Below the pieces are notes generated by a model, which made no database searches, was not told the DNA's origin, and saw nothing but the letters and a program-made list of their open reading frames with translations. Positions 44,953 through 54,652 of a stretch of DNA of 64,000 bases are shown one piece after another. Source of the stretch: Sphingobium jiangsuense (GTDB lineage: Bacteria; Pseudomonadota; Alphaproteobacteria; Sphingomonadales; Sphingomonadaceae); contig NZ_JACIDT010000003.1 of NCBI RefSeq assembly GCF_014196495.1, positions 62,001 through 126,000 of the forward strand. Reading direction: 5' to 3'. Made by a program: the position numbers and the translations under genes. Within the stretch, counting starts at the first letter, position 1; every line of letters begins with the position of its first letter.

Positions 44953-46427
44953 TGACCGAACTTACCGATCTGACGCTCGCGGAGATCCGCGACGGCGTGG
45001 CGCGGGGCGGCTTTTCCGCGCGCGAGGTGGCGCAGGCGTTCAACGCCGCGGTGGAGGCCGGGCGCCCGCTCAACGCCTATATCGTCGAAACGCCGGAAAA
45101 GGCGCTGGAGGCCGCCGACGCGGCCGACAAGGCGCGCGCGGCGGGCGATCTGAAGCCGCTGTCGGGCGTGCCGCTGGGCATGAAGGACCTGTTCTGCACC
45201 GAAGGCGTGCAGACCAGCGCGGCGAGCCGCATGCTGGAAGGCTTCACGCCGACCTATGAATCCACCGTTTCCGCGAAATTGTGGCAGGCGGGCGCGGGCA
45301 TGCTGGGCAAGCTCAACCTCGACCAGTTTGCCATGGGCTCCTCCAACGAGACGAGCCATTTCGGCAATGTCGTTTCCCCTTGGAAGGGCAAGGACGGCAA
45401 GGAGCTGACGCCGGGCGGCTCCTCCGGCGGGTCCTCGGCGGCGATCGCGGCGCGGCTCTGCCCGGCGGCGACCGGCACCGACACCGGCGGTTCGATCCGC
45501 CAGCCCGCCGCCTTCACCGGCATAGCGGGGATCAAGCCGACCTATGGCCGCTGCTCGCGCTGGGGCGTGGTGGCGTTCGCCTCCTCGCTCGACCAGCCGG
45601 GCGCGATGGCGCGCACGGTCAGGGACAATGCGATCCTGCTCGAAGCGATGGCCGGGTTCGATCCGAAGGACGCGACCAGCCTCGACCTGGCCGTTCCGCA
45701 GTTGGAGGCGGGGCTGTCGTCCAGCCTCAAGGGCAAGAAGGTCGGCATTCCGAAGGAATATCGCCCGGACGGCCTCAACGCGGAGATCGCCGCGCTGTGG
45801 GATCGCGGTGTTGAATGGCTGAAGGACGCGGGCGCCGATGTGGTCGAGGTGTCGCTGCCGCATACCAGATATGCGCTGGCGACCTATTATATCATCGCGC
45901 CGGCCGAGGCATCGTCCAACCTCGCCCGCTATGACGGCGTGCGTTACGGCCTGCGCGACCTGCCCGATGGGGCGGGCTTGCAGGACATGTACGCCGCCAC
46001 CCGCGCCGCCGGCTTCGGCGACGAGGTGAAGCGCCGCATCCTGATCGGCACCTATGTGCTGTCGGCGGGTTTCTACGACGCCTATTATACGCAGGCGTGC
46101 AAGGTGCGGACGCTGATCGCGCGGGATTTCGCGCAGGCGTTCGAGCAGTGCGACGTGCTGCTGACGCCGACCGCGCCCTCGGCGGCGTTCGCGCTGGGCG
46201 AGAAGAAGGCCGATCCGCTGGAAATGTATCTGAACGACGTGTTCACCGTGCCCGCGAGCCTCGCGGGCCTTCCGGCCATGTCGGTGCCGGGCGGGCTGTC
46301 GTCCGAAGGGCTGCCGCTCGGCCTCCAGATCATCGGCCGCCCGCTCGACGAGCAGGGCGTGCTCAACGCCGCGCTGGCGCTGGAGGAACGGGCGGGCTTT
46401 GCGGCGCGGCCGGAGAAATGGTGGTAG
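44952..46427 (+). CDS. gatA: Glutamyl/aspartyl-tRNA amidotransferase subunit A
   Basis: The glutaminase subunit, amidase-signature family, 491 residues. The Ser-cis-Ser-Lys triad is visible: the Lys in [15 protein letters not shown] near residue 76, the cis-Ser in [14 protein letters not shown] near 155, and the nucleophile in [13 protein letters not shown] near 178. [15 protein letters not shown] is the typical substrate-channel loop. It starts one base into the gatC stop and is followed 3 bp later by a small membrane gene. Confidence 0.97.
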   Translation: MTELTDLTLAEIRDGVARGGFSAREVAQAFNAAVEAGRPLNAYIVETPEKALEAADAADKARAAGDLKPLSGVPLGMKDLFCTEGVQTSAASRMLEGFTPTYESTVSAKLWQAGAGMLGKLNLDQFAMGSSNETSHFGNVVSPWKGKDGKELTPGGSSGGSSAAIAARLCPAATGTDTGGSIRQPAAFTGIAGIKPTYGRCSRWGVVAFASSLDQPGAMARTVRDNAILLEAMAGFDPKDATSLDLAVPQLEAGLSSSLKGKKVGIPKEYRPDGLNAEIAALWDRGVEWLKDAGADVVEVSLPHTRYALATYYIIAPAEASSNLARYDGVRYGLRDLPDGAGLQDMYAATRAAGFGDEVKRRILIGTYVLSAGFYDAYYTQACKVRTLIARDFAQAFEQCDVLLTPTAPSAAFALGEKKADPLEMYLNDVFTVPASLAGLPAMSVPGGLSSEGLPLGLQIIGRPLDEQGVLNAALALEERAGFAARPEKWW

Positions 46428-46430
46428 GCC

Positions 46431-46787
46431 ATGTGGCTGGGGCAGCAGATCGCGCAGATCAGATCCGGCTGGCTGATGTTCACGATCGGCCTCTTCGTCG
46501 CGCTCATGACCTTGCCGACGCATAGGGCGGGGGGCGCGGACGATGCCTTTCTGACCACGGCGACGGCGCTGGGGCTCGCCACCTATATCGGCCTGATGTG
46601 CCTGCCCATATTGTACCGGCGGCGGTTCAGCCTTGGCGATCTGTTCGTTCTGGCCAGCGGGGGCGGGGCGATAGCGCTGATCGGCGATCTGACCGCCCAG
46701 GCTCCGTGGCAGGCCGTGATAGGCGGCATCTTCATTCTTATATTTATGGCGTCCATCCTTTTCAGCGGACCAAGGTTTAATCGATGA
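46431..46787 (+). CDS. Small membrane protein between gatA and gatB
   Basis: A 118-residue protein with about four hydrophobic segments ([51 protein letters not shown] and [17 protein letters not shown]). I do not recognise the family. It starts 3 bp after gatA and its stop overlaps the gatB ATG (ATGA), so it is inserted in the GatCAB operon. A functional link to amidotransfer is doubtful; it may simply be cotranscribed. Confidence 0.75.
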   Translation: MWLGQQIAQIRSGWLMFTIGLFVALMTLPTHRAGGADDAFLTTATALGLATYIGLMCLPILYRRRFSLGDLFVLASGGGAIALIGDLTAQAPWQAVIGGIFILIFMASILFSGPRFNR

Positions 46788-48289
46788 GCAACTCCACCTA
46801 TCGCATTCAGGGCGCAACCGGGGAATGGGAGGTCGTGATCGGCCTTGAGGTCCATGCGCAGGTCGTGTCGCAGGCCAAGCTGTTTTCCGGCGCGGCCACC
46901 GCTTTCGGGGCGGAACCGAACAGCCAGGTTTCCCTCGTCGATGCGGCGATGCCGGGCATGCTGCCGGTGCCGAACCGTGAATGCATCCGTCAGGCGGTGC
47001 GCACCGGCATGGCGATCAATGCGCAGATCAACACATGGTCGCGCTTCGACCGCAAGAATTATTTCTACGCCGACCTGCCGCAGGGATACCAGATCAGCCA
47101 GCTCTACCACCCGCTGGTGGGCGAGGGGCAGATCGAGATCACGCTCGACGAGAAGGACCCGGACAGCCCGGTCAAGACCATCGGCATAGAACGCATCCAT
47201 GTCGAGCAGGATGCGGGCAAGCTGATGCACGACCAGCATCCGACCCGCTCCTATGTCGACCTCAACCGCTCCGGCGTCGCGCTGATGGAGATCGTCAGCC
47301 GCCCGGACATGCGCTCCCCGGCGGAGGCGGGCGCCTATCTGCGCAAGCTGCGGACGATCCTGCGTTATGTCGGCTCGTGCGACGGCAATATGGAGGAAGG
47401 CTCGATGCGCGCGGACGTCAACGTCTCCGTGCGCAAGCCGGGCGAGCCGTTCGGCACCCGCACCGAAACGAAGAACGTCAATTCCGTCCGCTTCGTGATG
47501 GCCGCGATCGAGATGGAAGCGAGCCGTCAGGTCGACGTGCTCGAATCGGGTGGCACCATCGTGCAGGAAACCCGCCTGTTCGACCCGGACAAGATGGAAA
47601 CCCGCTCGATGCGGTCGAAGGAGGACGCGCACGACTATCGCTATTTCCCCGATCCGGACCTGCTGCCGCTGGAACTGGACGACGCGTTCCTTGAGGAATG
47701 CCGCGCCTCCCTGCCCGAACTGCCGGACGCGAAGGTGAAGCGCTATGAGAGCGAGCTGGGCCTGTCCGCCTATAATGCCGCCGTGCTGACGGCCGAGGCG
47801 GAGACGGCGCGCTGGTTCGAGCAGTTGCTGGCGGCGGGCGCGCGCATCCAGAAGAAGAGCGAGGCCGACGTCGCCAAGGCGTCCGCCAACTGGCTGCTGT
47901 CGGAGCTTTACGGCGCGCTCAACCGCCTGGGCCGCGGCCTCGATGATTCGCCGGTCAGCCCGGAGCAGGGCGCGGAACTGCTCGCGCTGATCGCCGACGG
48001 CACGATTTCCGGCACCATCGCCAAGCAGGTGTTCGAGATCATGCTCGAAACCGGCGACGCGGCGGGCAAGATCGTCGAGGAAAAGGGCCTCAAGCAGACA
48101 AGCGACACCGGCGCGATCGAGGCGGCGGTGGCGAAGATCCTCGCCGACAATGCCGACAAGGTGGAGCAGTATAAGGGCGGCAAGGAAGCGCTGTTCGGCT
48201 TCTTCGTCGGCCAGACGATGAAGGCGATGCAGGGCAAGGCCAACCCGCAGATCGTCAACGAACTGCTGAAGAAGGCGCTGGCCAACTGA
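46784..48289 (+). CDS. gatB: Glutamyl/aspartyl-tRNA amidotransferase subunit B
   Basis: GatB carries the kinase and tRNA-binding parts of GatCAB. The 501-residue protein has [39 protein letters not shown] text (here [16 protein letters not shown]), [18 protein letters not shown], and the [20 protein letters not shown] motif. The C-terminal YqeY-like domain (about 360-501) includes [21 protein letters not shown] long hairpin follows at 48323. Confidence 0.97.
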   Translation: MSNSTYRIQGATGEWEVVIGLEVHAQVVSQAKLFSGAATAFGAEPNSQVSLVDAAMPGMLPVPNRECIRQAVRTGMAINAQINTWSRFDRKNYFYADLPQGYQISQLYHPLVGEGQIEITLDEKDPDSPVKTIGIERIHVEQDAGKLMHDQHPTRSYVDLNRSGVALMEIVSRPDMRSPAEAGAYLRKLRTILRYVGSCDGNMEEGSMRADVNVSVRKPGEPFGTRTETKNVNSVRFVMAAIEMEASRQVDVLESGGTIVQETRLFDPDKMETRSMRSKEDAHDYRYFPDPDLLPLELDDAFLEECRASLPELPDAKVKRYESELGLSAYNAAVLTAEAETARWFEQLLAAGARIQKKSEADVAKASANWLLSELYGALNRLGRGLDDSPVSPEQGAELLALIADGTISGTIAKQVFEIMLETGDAAGKIVEEKGLKQTSDTGAIEAAVAKILADNADKVEQYKGGKEALFGFFVGQTMKAMQGKANPQIVNELLKKALAN

Positions 48290-48322
48290 TCGGCGGCACG
48301 GGCTTCCGATGTGGAGCTGTGT

Positions 48323-48373
48323 TAAGGCGTGTGGATATTCAGCCCGCCATGGGCTGAATAGCCACGCGCCTTA
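48323..48373. terminator. 23-bp hairpin between convergent gatB and GFA genes
   Basis: TAAGGCGTGTGGATATTCAG with CCC pairs with GGGCTGAATAGCCACGCGCC plus TTA with two mismatches and a 5-base loop. The right end includes the stop codon of the minus-strand gene. It is a plausible bidirectional terminator. The core ATATTCAGCCC is shared with the element after kup. Confidence 0.6.
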
Positions 48374-48766
48374 GGGATAGCGCTCGAACGCGGGCAATTC
48401 GTGCGCCTTTTCCATCCACGCGATGCGCTCGGCGGTCTGGACGTGGATGCCGGGCGGCAGGCGGTCCGGCTCGTCCAGCGTTGCGGACTGCACATCGACA
48501 AGGCCCGGCAATATCTCCGCATTGCGATAGAAGAGGCCGCTGCCGCACTCCGCGCAGAAGCCGCGCATCGCCGTGCCGGAGGAGTTGCGCGTGCGCGGCT
48601 CGCCCTTCGTCATGCGGAGCGCCTCTTCCCGGAACGCCGCCCAGGCGACCACCGGCGCGCCCGCGCTCCTGCGGCAATCACTGCAATGGCACAGCGCGAC
48701 ATAGGCCGGCTCGCCCTCCAGCCGATAGCGGACCGCGCCGCAATGGCATCCTCCTTCATAGGCCAT
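48371..48766 (-). CDS. GFA (CENP-V) domain protein
   Basis: A 131-residue zinc protein of the glutathione-dependent formaldehyde-activating family. The Cys ligands are GGCHCGAVRY, ALCHCSDCRRSAG and GFCAECGSGLFY. The start MAYEGGCHC at 48766 follows GGAGGAG. A longer in-frame extension crosses the tRNA-Leu on the opposite strand and is not coding. Members may act on glutathione adducts, but most are uncharacterised. Confidence 0.9.
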   Translation of the reverse strand: MAYEGGCHCGAVRYRLEGEPAYVALCHCSDCRRSAGAPVVAWAAFREEALRMTKGEPRTRNSSGTAMRGFCAECGSGLFYRNAEILPGLVDVQSATLDEPDRLPPGIHVQTAERIAWMEKAHELPAFERYP

Positions 48767-48902
48767 GGCCTGTTCTCCTCCGGCTCCTGACAGGGCTTTC
48801 CCTTTACCATGATTCGCGCCGCCGGGGCCATGGCAACGGAAATCTCCCGCCCTCTTGCCCTTTTGTCCCCCTTGTTCTATGCCCCGCCGACCGGCGACCG
48901 AT

Positions 48903-48987
48903 GCGGGCGTGGCGAAACTGGTAGACGCGCCAGATTTAGGTTCTGGTATCGCAAGATGTGGGGGTTCGAGTCCCTTCGCCCGCACCA
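48903..48987 (+). tRNA. tRNA-Leu (anticodon UAG)
   Basis: An 85-base tRNA with encoded CCA. The 7-bp acceptor stem is GCGGGCG/CGCCCGC with discriminator A. The anticodon stem is CCAGA/TCTGG with loop TTTAGGT, giving anticodon TAG (reads CUA). There is a long variable arm (ATCGCAAGATGT) and the T-loop is GGTTCGAGTCC. A long variable arm is the class II Leu/Ser pattern. It lies between the GFA gene and tig. Confidence 0.97.
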
Positions 48988-49074
48988 GTGAGCCGCCAAT
49001 GTCGGAGAGGTTCCCGCTTGCGGGCGCTGCGCCAAACGGATTCCGCAGAGATCTAGAAAGCGTTGAGTAGAAAA

Positions 49075-50700
49075 ATGCAGACTGTCGAGACGTTGAACGA
49101 GGGCCTGAAGCGCGCCTACACCCTGACGATCCCCGCCAAGGACATCGACGCTCGCGTCGACAAGGAAGTGGCCAGCATCGCCCCGCAAATCCGCATGCCC
49201 GGCTTCCGCCCCGGCAAGGTTCCGGCGAACCTCATCCGCAAGATGCACGGCGAGCGCCTGCAGGCCGATGCGCTCAACAACAGCATTCAGGAAGGCGTGC
49301 AGAAGCTGCTTTCCGACAACAGGCTGCGCCCCGCGATGCAGCCTTCGGTCGAGCTGAACGAGGGCTTCGAATTCGGCAAGGATGCCGAGGTGAAGGTCGC
49401 GCTCGAGGTGCTGCCGGAGATCGCCGCGCCGTCGATCGAGGGGCTGAAGCTGGAGCGTCTGACCGTCGAGGTCACGGACGCCGCGATCGACGAGGCCGCG
49501 GGCCGCATCGCCGCGCAGCAGAGCGCCTATGAGGAATTCCCCGCCAGCCACAAGGCGAAGAAGGGCGACGTGGTCGTGCTCGATTTCGTCGGCAAGGTCG
49601 ACGGCGTCGCCTTTGACGGCGGCACCGGCGAGGGCATGAAGGTCGAGATCGGATCGGGCAACCTGATCCCCGGTTTCGAGGACCAGCTCGTCGGCGTGAA
49701 GAAGGACGAGGAAAAGGTCGTCAACGTGACCTTTCCCGAGGATTATGGCGTGGACACGCTGAAGGGCAAGGCCGCGACCTTCGACATCAAGGTGACCGCG
49801 ATCCTCGACTCCTCCAAGCCGAAGGCGGATGACGAATTCGCCAAGGGGCTGGGCCTCGAAGGCATCGAGCAGCTGCGCGAGCTGCTGAAGGGCCAGATCG
49901 AGCAGGAGCATAACGGCCTCACCCGCACGCACATGAAGCGCAAGCTGCTCGACCAGCTGGCGCAGGCGCATGATTTCGACGTGCCGCCCTCAATGGTCGA
50001 GGCCGAGTTCCAGCAGATCTGGGCGCAGCTCGAGCATGAAGCGAGCCATGAGGAAGATCCGGAAGCCGCCAAGGCGGAACTGGAGGCCGAGAAGGAAGAC
50101 TATCGCGCCATCGCGGTGCGCCGCGTGCGCCTCGGCCTGCTGCTGTCGGAAATCGGCCAGGCCAACGGCGTCGAGGTGAGCGCGCAGGAAATGCAGCGCC
50201 TCGTCATGCAGGCGGCGCAGCAATATCGCCCGCAGGACCGCGAGCGCTTCGTCCAGTATATCCAGAACGAGCCGATGGCCGCCGCCCAGCTGCGCGCGCC
50301 GCTCTATGAGGACAAGGTCGTCGACTTCCTGTTCGGCAAGGCGGAGATCACCGACCGCGCCGTCAGCAAGGAAGAGCTGGAAGCCGCGATCGAGGCCGAG
50401 GATGGCGACGTGAAGCCGCATGTCCATGGCCCCGACTGCAACCATGATCACGACCATGATCACAAGCCCGCCAAGAAGGCCGCGCCGAAAAAGGCCGCCG
50501 CCAAGAAGGCCGACGACGCAGGCGAAACCGCCGCCGAGGTGTGCGAGGAAGCCAAGCCCGCGAAGAAGGCTCCGGCCAAGAAGGCCGCCGCCAAGAAGGC
50601 GGATGCTGCCGAGAATGACGGGGCCGAGGCGGAAGCCGCTCCGGCGAAGAAGCCCGCCGCGAAGAAGGCCCCGGCCAAGAAGGCGGCAAAGGAAGACTGA
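49075..50700 (+). CDS. tig: Trigger factor with His-rich patch and Ala/Lys-rich tail
   Basis: Ribosome-associated peptidyl-prolyl isomerase and chaperone. Residues 1-145 are the ribosome-binding domain (signature region PGFRPGKVPANLIRKMHGERL), about 150-240 the FKBP-type PPIase (KKGDVVVLDFVGKVDGVAFD, FPEDYGVDTLKGKAATF), and about 245-425 the chaperone arms. The protein is 541 residues, some 90 longer than usual. After about residue 448 comes HVHGPDCNHDHDHDH, then histone H1-like PAKKAAPKKAAAKK repeats to the end. The ATG at 49075 is used; a TTG 12 bases earlier is less likely. Confidence 0.96.
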   Translation: MQTVETLNEGLKRAYTLTIPAKDIDARVDKEVASIAPQIRMPGFRPGKVPANLIRKMHGERLQADALNNSIQEGVQKLLSDNRLRPAMQPSVELNEGFEFGKDAEVKVALEVLPEIAAPSIEGLKLERLTVEVTDAAIDEAAGRIAAQQSAYEEFPASHKAKKGDVVVLDFVGKVDGVAFDGGTGEGMKVEIGSGNLIPGFEDQLVGVKKDEEKVVNVTFPEDYGVDTLKGKAATFDIKVTAILDSSKPKADDEFAKGLGLEGIEQLRELLKGQIEQEHNGLTRTHMKRKLLDQLAQAHDFDVPPSMVEAEFQQIWAQLEHEASHEEDPEAAKAELEAEKEDYRAIAVRRVRLGLLLSEIGQANGVEVSAQEMQRLVMQAAQQYRPQDRERFVQYIQNEPMAAAQLRAPLYEDKVVDFLFGKAEITDRAVSKEELEAAIEAEDGDVKPHVHGPDCNHDHDHDHKPAKKAAPKKAAAKKADDAGETAAEVCEEAKPAKKAPAKKAAAKKADAAENDGAEAEAAPAKKPAAKKAPAKKAAKED

Positions 50701-50730
50701 TCTTTCCTTCGCGGCGCGGAAGAGATGAGA

Positions 50731-50765
50731 AAGGGCTGCGGATCATGGTTCGCGGCCCTTTTTCT
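50731..50765 (+). terminator. Rho-independent terminator of tig
   Basis: GGGCTGCG pairs with CGCGGCCC (one G.T pair) around a loop of about 10 bases and is followed by TTTTTC. It is about 30 bp after the tig stop. Confidence 0.75.
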
Positions 50766-50832
50766 TGGCGACAGGACCTCTTGCGCATTCATGAGGGAAG
50801 TTGGTCTGGGTGGTTATACGACATAGCCTAAG

Positions 50833-50946
50833 CGTCATGCTGAACTTGTTTCAGCATCCATCAAGCCCCACACTCCTCCCCTCAATCCGATGAAATGGAC
50901 CCTGAGCCGAAGGCCAGCGCAGCCAACCAGGTTCAGGGTGACGATG
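50833..50946. repeat. Intergenic palindromic repeat, family A, copy 2
   Basis: CGTCATGCTGAACTTGTTTC at the left and GTTCAGGGTGACGATGAAGG at the right. The reverse complement of this copy matches 6413-6502 closely over its outer parts, and the same strand matches 54457-54575. Confidence 0.8.
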
Positions 50947-51062
50947 AAGGATGAGGTGCGCCCCGGCCGCAACCGCCCGACCTCACTCCCCAACGCCAAT
51001 TGCATTGCCCGCCGCACTTGGGATAAAGGGGGCGCACTTCATCCCTGACAAGGCCCGCCTTC

Positions 51063-52022
51063 GTGACCGCACCGCGCATAGCCGTTCTGCTGCCCTGCTA
51101 TAATGAGGCCGGCGCGATCGCCCGCACCGTCGAGGAGTTTCGCGCGGCGCTGCCCGAGGCCGTCATCTACGTCTACGACAACAACAGCACCGACGGCAGC
51201 CGCGAGCTTGCCGCCGCCGCAGGGGCCGTGGTGCGGCAGGTGCGCCAGCAGGGCAAGGGGCATGTGGTGCGGCGCATGTTCGCCGATATCGACGCCGACC
51301 TCTACATCATGGCCGATGGCGACGCGACCTATGAGGCCGCCGCCGCGCCGGACATGATCGCGATGATGCTGGAGCATAATTTCGACATGGTGGTCGGCTG
51401 CCGCCGGTCGGAGGAGCAGGCCGCCTATCGCACCGGCCACCGCCTCGGCAACCGGTTGCTGACCGGCCTGCTGCAAAGCCTGTTCGGCCGCAGCTTCACC
51501 GACATATTGTCCGGCTACCGCCTGTTTTCCCGCCGTTTCGTGAAGAGCTTCCCGGTGCTGTCGGCCGGGTTCGAGATCGAGACGGAAATCAGCGTCCATG
51601 CGCTCGAACTGGCGATGCCGGTGGCGGAGAAGGAAACCGCCTATGCCGCGCGGCCCGAAGGGTCGGTCAGCAAGCTTTCCACCTATCGTGACGGCTGGCG
51701 CATCCTGCGGACGATCCTCAATCTCTATCGCATGGAACGGCCGATCTGGTTCTATGGCGGCATCGCCGCGCTGCTGCTGCTGGTCGCGCTGGCGCTGGCG
51801 CTGCCGTTGCTGTTCACCTGGCTCGAAACCGGCCTCGTCCCGCGCTTCCCGACCGCGATCCTCGTCACCGGCATGACCATCGTCGCGGGCCTCAGCTTCA
51901 TGTGCGGCCTCATCCTCGACACGGTGGTGCGCGGCCGGCGCGAGGTGAAGCGGCTCGCCTATCTCGCCCATGCCGCGCCCGCCGATCTGGCGCGTCCCGG
52001 CCCGGCGTCAAACAGCCGTTAA
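51063..52022 (+). CDS. Family 2 glycosyltransferase, membrane-anchored
   Basis: A 319-residue GT2 enzyme resembling polyprenyl-phosphate glycosyltransferases. The N-terminal catalytic domain starts IAVLLPCYNEAGAIARTV and has the D-x-D in IMADGDATYEAAAAPDM near residue 85. ILSGYRLFSRRFVKSFP is the donor/acceptor loop. Two C-terminal membrane helices (IAALLLLVALALALPLLF and ILVTGMTIVAGLSFMCGLIL) anchor it. It uses a nucleotide sugar to load undecaprenyl phosphate or a related lipid; the sugar is unknown. The start is a GTG at 51063. Confidence 0.9.
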   Translation: MTAPRIAVLLPCYNEAGAIARTVEEFRAALPEAVIYVYDNNSTDGSRELAAAAGAVVRQVRQQGKGHVVRRMFADIDADLYIMADGDATYEAAAAPDMIAMMLEHNFDMVVGCRRSEEQAAYRTGHRLGNRLLTGLLQSLFGRSFTDILSGYRLFSRRFVKSFPVLSAGFEIETEISVHALELAMPVAEKETAYAARPEGSVSKLSTYRDGWRILRTILNLYRMERPIWFYGGIAALLLLVALALALPLLFTWLETGLVPRFPTAILVTGMTIVAGLSFMCGLILDTVVRGRREVKRLAYLAHAAPADLARPGPASNSR

Positions 52023-52056
52023 TCCCCGCCGGTTAGGGAAGGGAGGCACATCCCCC

Positions 52057-52086
52057 CTTGAACCCGCATCATTTTGCCCCGATGTA
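52057..52086 (+). promoter_or_regulatory. Sigma32-type heat-shock promoter of clpP
   Basis: CTTGAAC is followed after 13 bases by CCCCGATGTA, close to the E. coli RpoH consensus (CTTGAAA, 13-17 bases, CCCCATnT). The -10 box ends 41 bp before the clpP ATG, giving a normal 5' leader. clpP is a classical heat-shock gene. Confidence 0.6.
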
Positions 52087-52127
52087 GGGTCCGGGCAACC
52101 TCAAGACGCTGAAAGAATCTCGATCCC

Positions 52128-52763
52128 ATGCACAACAGCACTTTCGATCCCATGGCCGCACTGGTCCCCGTCGTCATCGAGCAGTCGAATCGGGGCGAAC
52201 GCAGCTTCGACATCTATTCCCGCCTGCTGCGCGAGCGCATCATCTTCGTGACCGGCCAGATCGAGGATCATATGGCGTCGATCATCGTCGCCCAGCTTCT
52301 GTTCCTCGAATCGGAAAATCCGAAGAAGGACATCTACATGTACATCAACTCGCCGGGCGGCGTGGTCACGGCGGGCCTCTCCATTTTCGACACGATGCAA
52401 TATATCCGCCCGAAGGTGGGCACGGTGTGCATCGGCCAGGCGGCCAGCATGGGCAGCTTCCTGCTGGCGGCGGGCGAGCCGGGCATGCGCATCGCGCTCG
52501 CCAATTCGCGCATCATGGTGCACCAGCCGTCCGGCGGCGCGCAGGGCATGGCCTCCGACATCGAGATCCAGGCCAAGGAAATCCTGCGTATCCGCGCGCG
52601 GATGAACAATCTCTACGCCCAGTTCACCGGCCAGCCGCTGGAGAAGATCGAGGCGGCGATGGATCGCGACACCTTCCTCGAAGCCGAGGAGGCCAAGGCG
52701 TTCGGCATCGTCGATCAGGTCTTCGAAAAGCGCCCGGTTCCGGCCGACGCGGCAGAGGCGTAA
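52128..52763 (+). CDS. clpP: ATP-dependent Clp protease proteolytic subunit
   Basis: ClpP forms the tetradecameric serine-protease chamber that degrades proteins unfolded by ClpX or ClpA. The 211-residue protein has the catalytic Ser in [14 protein letters not shown] near residue 106, the His in [13 protein letters not shown] near 131, and a typical [19 protein letters not shown] loop. An N-terminal propeptide-like stretch ([12 protein letters not shown]) is present. It is followed by clpX after 155 bp. Confidence 0.97.
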   Translation: MHNSTFDPMAALVPVVIEQSNRGERSFDIYSRLLRERIIFVTGQIEDHMASIIVAQLLFLESENPKKDIYMYINSPGGVVTAGLSIFDTMQYIRPKVGTVCIGQAASMGSFLLAAGEPGMRIALANSRIMVHQPSGGAQGMASDIEIQAKEILRIRARMNNLYAQFTGQPLEKIEAAMDRDTFLEAEEAKAFGIVDQVFEKRPVPADAAEA

Positions 52764-52918
52764 GGCGCCGTTAAGGGGAGGGCGGCTACCGTCTCTCCTC
52801 GGACAGGCCCCCTAAACAGGGCTTGTGAAACAGGGAAAGGGCGGTCTAGGATGACCGCATATGCCAGGCCGGAGCCGATCGCCTCTCGCGATCCCGGCCG
52901 GGCGAGGAAAGAGCAGGA

Positions 52919-54187
52919 ATGACCAAGCTTACAGGTTCCGATTCGAAAAGCACGCTCTATTGCTCCTTCTGCGGCAAGTCGCAGCATGAGGTGCGCAAGC
53001 TGATCGCCGGACCGACCGTTTTCATCTGCGACGAATGCGTCGAGCTGTGCAACGACATCATCCGCGAGGAAACCAAGAGCGGCCTCGTCGGAAAGAAGGA
53101 TGGCGGGGTGCCGACGCCGCAGGAAATCTGCGATGTCCTCAACGATTATGTGATCGGGCAGGCGCGGGCGAAGCGGGTGCTGTCGGTCGCGGTGCACAAC
53201 CACTACAAGCGCCTCAACCACGGGACCAAGACGGGCGACGTCGAGCTCGCCAAGTCGAACATCCTGCTCGTCGGCCCCACGGGCTGCGGCAAGACGTTGC
53301 TGGCGCAGACGCTGGCCAAGACCTTCGACGTGCCCTTCACCATGGCCGATGCGACGACGCTGACCGAGGCGGGTTATGTCGGCGAGGATGTGGAGAACAT
53401 CATCCTCAAGCTGTTGCAGGCGTCCGACTATAATGTCGAAAAGGCGCAGCGCGGCATCGTCTATATCGACGAGATCGACAAGATCAGCCGCAAGGCCGAG
53501 AACCCCTCGATCACCCGCGACGTGTCGGGCGAGGGCGTGCAGCAGGCGCTGCTGAAGCTGATGGAGGGCACCACCGCCTCCGTTCCGCCGCAGGGCGGGC
53601 GCAAGCATCCGCAGCAGGAATTCCTGCAGGTGGATACGACCAACATCCTGTTCATCTGCGGCGGCGCGTTCGCGGGCCTCGAAAAGATCATCGGCGACCG
53701 GCTGGAGGCGAAGTCCATCGGCTTCGGCGCCCATGTCGCCGCGCCGGAGGAACGCCGCACCGGCGAGCTGCTGCGCCAGAGCGAGCCGGAGGACCTGCTG
53801 AAATTCGGCCTGATCCCCGAATTTGTCGGCCGTCTGCCGGTGATCGCGACGCTGGAGGATCTGGATGTGCCCGCGCTGGTGCAGATCCTGGTCGAGCCGA
53901 AGAATGCGCTGGTGAAGCAGTATCGCAAGCTGTTCGAGATGGAGGAGGTCGACCTCACCTTCACCGACGAGGCGCTGACCGCGATCGCGAAGAAGGCGAT
54001 CGAACGCAAGACCGGCGCGCGTGGCCTGCGCTCGATCATCGAGGCGATCCTGCTCGACACCATGTTCGACCTGCCGTCGATGGAAGGCGTCAGCGAGGTG
54101 GTGGTCGACAAGGATGTGGTCGAAGGCCGCAAGGAACCGGTGCGCGTCTTCACCGACAAGGACAAGAAGGCCGAGGACGCGGCCTGA
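52919..54187 (+). CDS. clpX: ATP-dependent Clp protease ATPase subunit ClpX
   Basis: ClpX is the AAA+ unfoldase for ClpP. The 422-residue protein has the N-terminal zinc domain [19 protein letters not shown] with [10 protein letters not shown], Walker [16 protein letters not shown] near residue 120, Walker [14 protein letters not shown] near 180, and the ClpP-docking IGF loop in the C-terminal part ([11 protein letters not shown]). Its ATG follows GAGGAAAGAGCAGGA. A terminator is at 54231. Confidence 0.97.
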   Translation: MTKLTGSDSKSTLYCSFCGKSQHEVRKLIAGPTVFICDECVELCNDIIREETKSGLVGKKDGGVPTPQEICDVLNDYVIGQARAKRVLSVAVHNHYKRLNHGTKTGDVELAKSNILLVGPTGCGKTLLAQTLAKTFDVPFTMADATTLTEAGYVGEDVENIILKLLQASDYNVEKAQRGIVYIDEIDKISRKAENPSITRDVSGEGVQQALLKLMEGTTASVPPQGGRKHPQQEFLQVDTTNILFICGGAFAGLEKIIGDRLEAKSIGFGAHVAAPEERRTGELLRQSEPEDLLKFGLIPEFVGRLPVIATLEDLDVPALVQILVEPKNALVKQYRKLFEMEEVDLTFTDEALTAIAKKAIERKTGARGLRSIIEAILLDTMFDLPSMEGVSEVVVDKDVVEGRKEPVRVFTDKDKKAEDAA

Positions 54188-54230
54188 GATACCGCCGCCG
54201 CGCCGATGTGGCGGGCGGGATGGAAACAAG

Positions 54231-54264
54231 AGGGCGCCTGCGATCTGCGGGCGTCCTTTTCTTT
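54231..54264 (+). terminator. Rho-independent terminator of clpX
   Basis: GGGCGCC and GGCGTCC pair (one G.T) around an 11-base loop and are followed by TTTTCTTT. It is about 43 bp past the clpX stop. Confidence 0.75.
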
Positions 54265-54324
54265 GGTGGCTGTATCTATCTGGGATGGGCTGGTTTGGGG
54301 TGATCGGACGCCCTTTCCATATGC

Positions 54325-54424
54325 GTCACCCCAGCGACCCGAAGGGCGACCGAAGGGCAACGCTGGGGTCGCAGGCCACGTCGCGCGCTGCCTCCTGAGA
54401 TGCCAGCCTGCGCTGGCATGACGG
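54325..54424. repeat. Intergenic palindromic repeat, family B, copy 4
   Basis: GTCACCCCAGCGACCC on the left and ATGCCAGCCTGCGCTGGCAT plus GACGG on the right. This copy has a long internal part including GACCGAAGGGC. It is in the reverse orientation to copies 1 and 3. Confidence 0.75.
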
Positions 54425-54456
54425 TATAGGGATGGCGGTTGGCCGCCATAGCCCAA

Positions 54457-54575
54457 TCGTCATGCTGAACTTGTTTCAGCGTCCATCAAGCCCCACGCTC
54501 CTCCGCTCAATCTGGCGCAATGGCCCCTGAGCCGAAAACCAGCGCAGCTAACCACGTTCAGGGTGACGATGAAGG
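54457..54575. repeat. Intergenic palindromic repeat, family A, copy 3
   Basis: TCGTCATGCTGAACTTGTTT at the left and GTTCAGGGTGACGATGAAGG at the right. It matches 50833-50946 over almost the full length, with substitutions mostly in the core. Confidence 0.8.
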
Positions 54576-54652
54576 TGGAGGTTCGCTTCTGGCCGAAAGC
54601 CGCAACGCACCACGGCGGCAGCGCAATCCCGCCACCACCCGCTGGTCCGGCC

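Larger units (their letters stand above)
50701..51062. other. 362-bp intergenic region with terminator and repeat
   Basis: No gene is seen. It holds the tig terminator (50731-50765) and a family A repeat (50833-50946). The last 100 bp precede the glycosyltransferase and presumably include its promoter. No convincing box was found. Confidence 0.55.
54188..54652. other. 465-bp intergenic region with terminator and two repeats
   Basis: It lies between clpX and the minus-strand soluble chemoreceptor. It contains a terminator (54231-54264), a family B repeat (54325-54424) and a family A repeat (54457-54575). No coding sequence is supported. It is the densest repeat cluster in the window along with 58986-59269. 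Confidence 0.6.

Noticed and set aside
48767..48985. N-terminal extension of the GFA protein
   Set aside because: It is antisense to the tRNA-Leu; the start MAYEGGCHC has a strong ribosome site.
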